A DNA stretch of 9,329 bases from Gammaproteobacteria bacterium (lineage in GTDB: Bacteria; Pseudomonadota; Gammaproteobacteria; Pseudomonadales; Halomonadaceae): the NCBI GenBank assembly GCA_023485185.1, contig JAMCZP010000332.1, positions 1 through 9,329 of the forward strand. The letters run 5' to 3'. The notes beneath the pieces were generated by a model, which was not told where the DNA came from, searched no databases, and was given only the letters and a program-made list of their open reading frames with translations. This document shows, piece by piece, positions 6,809 to 9,329 of this stretch; the stretch's first letter is position 1, and each line of letters opens with the position of its first letter. The translations under genes and the position numbers were made by a program.

Positions 6809-6860
6809 AGTCAGAACAGTAAGCCAGAACTGTAAGTCAAAATAGTAAGCCAGAACAGAC
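6809..6860 (+). repeat. Four tandem imperfect 13-bp repeats between cmoA and pgi
   Basis: Read on the plus strand the units are AGTCAGAACAGTA (6809-6821), AGCCAGAACTGTA (6822-6834), AGTCAAAATAGTA (6835-6847) and AGCCAGAACAGAC (6848-6860). They abut with no spacer; consensus AGYCAGAACAGTA. The third base alternates T, C, T, C, so it can also be read as two 26-bp units. The array ends 6 bp before the first possible pgi ATG (6866) and 32 bp before the preferred one (6893), placing it in the pgi promoter or leader. No coding frame is supported here. The repeat is direct observation; a regulatory role is inferred. Confidence 0.8.
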
Positions 6861-6881
6861 CCTGCATGGAACGACGCCACT

Positions 6882-6885
6882 GGAG
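6882..6885 (+). promoter_or_regulatory. pgi ribosome binding site
   Basis: GGAG (in TGGAGA) lies 7 nt before the ATG at 6893. The in-frame ATG at 6866, which would add nine residues rich in Arg and His, has no Shine-Dalgarno and overlaps no conserved Pgi sequence, so 6893 is preferred. Confidence 0.6.
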
Positions 6886-6892
6886 ATGCCAC

Positions 6893-8549
6893 ATGGCCTC
6901 AGCATCAAGCGCTACCCCCGATACGTTACCCGCATGGCAGACGTTAAAGCATCACGCTGAAACGCTGCAGCACGTTCACTTGAAAACGCTGTTTGGCACC
7001 GAGCCTTCGCGCTGGGAGAACTTTACTCGCCAGGTGGCGGGCTTAACGCTAGATCTCTCCAAGCAACGTTGGGATGACGACACGCTCGAACATCTGTTTA
7101 CGCTGGCTGGCGAGGCGGGTGTGCCTTCGGCCATTGAGGCGCTGCTGAGTGGTAAGCGGGTAAACGTCAGCGAAAACCGCCCAGCGTTACATACGGCGTT
7201 GCGTTTGCCAGCCGATGCCACGCTTGAAGTCGAGGGTGAGGATATCGTCGCGGCCGTGCATGAAAGTCTTGCCCAAATGGAGAGTTTAGTAAGCCGGTTG
7301 CACGCCGGTCAGTGGCGCGGGGCTACGGGTAAGCCAATTCGTCATGTAGTTAATCTGGGCGTTGGCGGTTCTGACCTGGGCCCGTTAATGGTCACCCATG
7401 CATTGGCAGATTACCGCCCCAAAGATATTCATCCAGTGGAAGTGCATTTTGCCTCCACTATGGATGGCTCGCAGTTAGCGGATTACCTAAGTCGGTTAAA
7501 TCCTGAAACCACCATTTTTGTGCTGTCGTCGAAGTCGTTTACTACCATTGATACGCTTTCCAACGCTAACACTGCGCGGGAGTGGCTATTGGGACGCTTA
7601 ACGCAGCATGGTGCGACGCTGGGTAATTCCCTCCTGTTCAGCCAGCCCTGAAAAAATGACCGAGTGGGGAATTACGCCTGATCACCAGCTAACTTTTTGG
7701 GAGTGGGTGGGTGGGCGCTATTCACTGTGGGGCACCATTGGCTTACCGATTGCGTTAGTCGTGGGGATGGAGAACTTCCGTGAATTTCTAGCTGGTGCCC
7801 ATGCCATGGATCGCCATTTTTCTGAGGCGCCCATGGAAGATAACTTGCCGATCCTGCTTGGCTTGGCAGGCATCTGGAACGTCAATTTTCTGGATATCCG
7901 TGCGCACTCTATTCTTCCCTACGACGGGCGATTAGAGTATTTCGCTGCCTATCTTGAACAGCTCGAGATGGAGTCCAACGGCAAGTCGGTGACCCGCCAG
8001 GGCCAGCCGGTTAACTACTCTACCTGCCCAGTACTTTGGGGCCAGCTTGGCCCCAATGCTCAGCACGCGTTTTATCAGCTGCTGCACCAGGGTACTCAGC
8101 CAGTCGTGTGTGATTTTATTGCCCCACTTAAGCGCTACGACGAAGTTGAAGACCTGGACACCCGGCGCCATCTTAAAACCCAGCACCGTTTGGCGCTGGC
8201 CAACTGTTTTGCACAGTCCCGGGTATTAATGCTCGGTGATGACGCCTTGGAAGATGACGGCCCACGGCCAGAGCATAAGCGCTACCGTGGCAATCAGCCC
8301 TCGACAACGGTGCTGCTTGACCAGCTCACCCCTGCGACCCTTGGTTCGCTTATCGCGCTTTACGAGCATAAGGTCTTTGTTCAGGCGGTGATTTGGGATA
8401 TCAACCCGTTCGATCAGTGGGGCGTTGAGCTGGGCAAACAGATTGCCACCGATACTCAGAAAATCATCGACCATCAGGGCGATCTATCGCGGATGGATGC
8501 TTCCAGTAAGGGGTTGATTGAGGCATTTTGGGCGGCTGAACAGGAGTGA
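6893..8549 (+). pseudogene. pgi: Glucose-6-phosphate isomerase, interrupted by a frame change near 7623-7638
   Basis: Cytoplasmic enzyme interconverting glucose-6-phosphate and fructose-6-phosphate. The first part (6893-7651, 252 residues) holds ENRPALHTALR (94-104), the phosphate-binding NLGVGGSDLGP (154-164) and SSKSFTTIDTLSNA (212-225), then ends at TGA. The second part is open in the +1 frame from 7608 to 8549 and continues with [35 protein letters not shown] and the catalytic residues: Glu in MESNGK (codon 7971), His in [14 protein letters not shown] (8064) and Lys in [11 protein letters not shown] (8436). Together the parts cover the whole family length, about 550 residues, with no other damage. 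Codon style is the same on both sides. Explanations are a real inactivating mutation, a sequencing or assembly error, +1 recoding, or restart at ATG 7656, 4 nt after the TGA. The fresh look suggests error or a recent mutation. Confidence 0.85.
7623..7658 (+). other. pgi: Frame-change site in pgi with CCC-TGA context
   Basis: Between the conserved REW (codon 7583) and the conserved FWEW (Trp codon 7698) there are 112 nt, which is 37 codons plus one base; E. coli Pgi, from memory, has 38 residues here. In the upstream frame the sequence reads [13 protein letters not shown]. In the downstream frame [10 protein letters not shown] begins at 7638 and looks like the authentic Pgi sequence. Relatives typically carry HF-x-A-(V/L)-S here; AAT TCC at 7624-7629 may be a remnant of His-Phe, followed by a stretch that looks about two bases short. 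The upstream frame ends CAG CCC TGA AAA, in which a +1 slip of CCC to CCT at 7646-7649 would continue straight into Glu-Lys-Met of the downstream frame. Confidence 0.6.
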
Positions 8550-8567
8550 ATTACCCAGGTGGCTAGC

Positions 8568-8586
8568 CGCCGGGGCTACCCCGGCG
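8568..8586 (+). terminator. GC-rich hairpin 18 bp after the pgi stop
   Basis: CGCCGGGG (8568-8575) and CCCCGGCG (8579-8586) form a perfect 8-bp stem with a 3-nt loop. The sequence after it is ATAGG, not a T-run, so it is not a classic intrinsic terminator, though it may slow polymerase or block 3' exonuclease. Its right arm is also part of the larger palindromic element, so the two structures exclude each other. Confidence 0.4.
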
Positions 8587-8681
8587 ATAGGTCTACGAGG
8601 AGGCGCTGTGAACCCATCCATGGGCGCTACATTTGCCGGCCATGGCAAATGACCTCCTCTACGACCTATCCCCGGCGCCCC
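8572..8681. repeat. Compound palindromic (REP/MITE-like) element between pgi and parE
   Basis: Outer arms 8581-8603 and 8653-8675 pair at 19 of 23 positions around a symmetric 3x3 TAC/TAC bubble, and are extended outward by GGGGC (8572-8576) with GCCCC (8677-8681). Inside lie two further hairpins: CCCA (8613-8616) with TGGG (8621-8624), and a perfect 8-bp stem CATTTGCC (8630-8637) with GGCAAATG (8644-8651) and a 6-nt loop. The whole folds as a three-way junction of about 110 nt. Its size, GC-rich arms and intergenic position resemble dispersed palindromic repeats of Halomonas-type genomes, but copy number elsewhere cannot be seen here. No coding frame is supported. Confidence 0.7.
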
Positions 8682-8825
8682 TGTTATTAAACATGGCTAG
8701 ATATACAGCTTTTTGCTTTTCCGCTATCCTGTGCCACTTTGCCAGCCGCCAATCACTCATTTAAGTATCTAGCTCGGCTTGCCAGCACTATTTGCCAAGT
8801 ACGATTTTCAGGGAATCGACGTTAC
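8682..8825 (+). promoter_or_regulatory. parE upstream region
   Basis: AT-richer than its surroundings, and it must contain the parE promoter unless parE is read from pgi. TTGCCA occurs at 8739, 8779 and 8791, each a possible -35. TACGAT (8800-8805) is the most -10-like hexamer but sits only 15 bp from the nearest suitable TTGCCA, so no promoter is assigned firmly. AGGGA (8810-8814) is the only purine-rich box before the parE ATG, at a long 11-nt spacing. Confidence 0.3.
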
Positions 8826-9329
8826 ATGACCCAGTTTGATGCCTCTCAGTACGGCGCGAGTTCCATCGAAGTTCTGTCCGGGCTCGAACCGGTACGTAAG
8901 CGTCCCGGTATGTATACCGACACCACACGCCCCAACCACCTTGCTCAGGAAGTGATTGATAACAGTGTCGATGAGGCGCTGGCGGGCCATGCCACCGAGA
9001 TCAACGTCGTGCTACATAGCGACGGCGGTATTGAGGTACAGGATAATGGCCGTGGCATGCCCATCGACATGCACCCCGAGCATGGCTTATCGGGCGTTGA
9101 GCTGATCTTTACCAAGCTGCACTCCGGCGGAAAGTTCTCCTCGACCAGCTATCGCTTCTCGGGTGGCCTACATGGCGTAGGTGTCTCGGTTGTTAATGCG
9201 CTTTCGCGACGATTAGATGTCGAAGTTACCCGCGATGGCGCACGCCACGCCATGGCTTTCGAGTTTGGCGAAAAAGTTGAAGAGCTACATGAAATTGGCA
9301 AAGCCCCCAAGCGGGCGAGTGGCACCCTG
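8826..9329 (+). CDS. parE: DNA topoisomerase IV subunit B ParE (5' part, runs off the window)
   Basis: ATPase subunit of topoisomerase IV, which works with ParC to decatenate replicated chromosomes. The window holds the first 168 residues, the GHKL ATP-binding domain. Visible are IEVLSGLEPVRKRPGMYTD (14-32), QEVIDNSVDEALAG (41-54) with catalytic Glu42 and Mg-binding Asn46, EVQDNGRGMPI (70-80) with adenine-contacting Asp73, LHSGGKFSSTSYRFSGGLHGVGVSVVNALS (98-127) including the ATP lid and the glycine-rich loop. TDTTRPNHLAQEV and HSGGKFSSTSYRFSG follow E. coli ParE rather than GyrB, which has IGDTDDGTGLHHMVFEV and AGGKFDDNSYKVSG there. The frame is intact to the last base. It follows pgi on the same strand across 276 bp containing the palindromic element, so it probably has its own promoter. 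Confidence 0.95.
   Translation, partial: MTQFDASQYGASSIEVLSGLEPVRKRPGMYTDTTRPNHLAQEVIDNSVDEALAGHATEINVVLHSDGGIEVQDNGRGMPIDMHPEHGLSGVELIFTKLHSGGKFSSTSYRFSGGLHGVGVSVVNALSRRLDVEVTRDGARHAMAFEFGEKVEELHEIGKAPKRASGTL

Noticed and set aside
6809..6860. CRISPR-like array
   Set aside because: The 13-bp units abut with no spacers, are far shorter than CRISPR repeats, and no cas gene is present.

Overview
This window looks like chromosome from a moderately GC-rich gammaproteobacterium, most likely Halomonadaceae (Halomonas/Vreelandella type). The evidence is the close gammaproteobacterial character of CmoA, CmoB, Pgi and ParE, the overall codon style and the gene content. This is judgement from protein sequence, not from a search. 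No tRNA, rRNA, CRISPR array, insertion sequence or prophage gene is visible. The DNA is ordinary metabolic chromosome, with a few unusual small structures in the intergenic spaces.

Left part (1-2409): a divergent pair. On the minus strand lie tupB (tungstate-type ABC permease) and tupC (its ATPase, cut by the window edge), joined by an ATGA overlap. On the plus strand lies a regulator with an excisionase-type helix-turn-helix joined to a periplasmic-binding-protein-like domain. The 141-bp divergent spacer has a cluster of TGCA-type motifs, including two exact 9-bp repeats set 10 bp apart, which is the best operator candidate. The periplasmic oxyanion-binding protein TupA is not in the window and may lie beyond base 1.

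Middle part (2523-4998): three plus-strand genes. A DJ-1/PfpI family protein and an APP1-type (DUF2183) phosphatidate phosphatase-like protein are translationally coupled (TGATG). After 116 bp comes a YugP-type membrane zinc metallopeptidase. It converges on cmoB with only 7 bp between the stop codons.

Next (5006-6758, minus strand): cmoA then cmoB, the two enzymes that make 5-carboxymethoxyuridine at the tRNA wobble position (Cx-SAM synthase, then carboxymethyltransferase). The cmoB ribosome binding site lies inside the last codons of cmoA, which fixes a GTG start one base after the cmoA stop.

Right part (6759-9329, plus strand): pgi (glucose-6-phosphate isomerase) is split by a frame change near 7623-7638. 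Both halves are otherwise well conserved and all catalytic residues are kept. Four imperfect tandem 13-bp repeats precede pgi. A compound palindromic element of about 110 bp follows it. The start of parE (topoisomerase IV subunit B) then runs off the window.

I see no clear new multi-gene system. The features most worth checking are the pgi frame break with its CCC-TGA context, the 13-bp tandem repeats, the palindromic element after pgi, and the tup regulator with its operator candidate.
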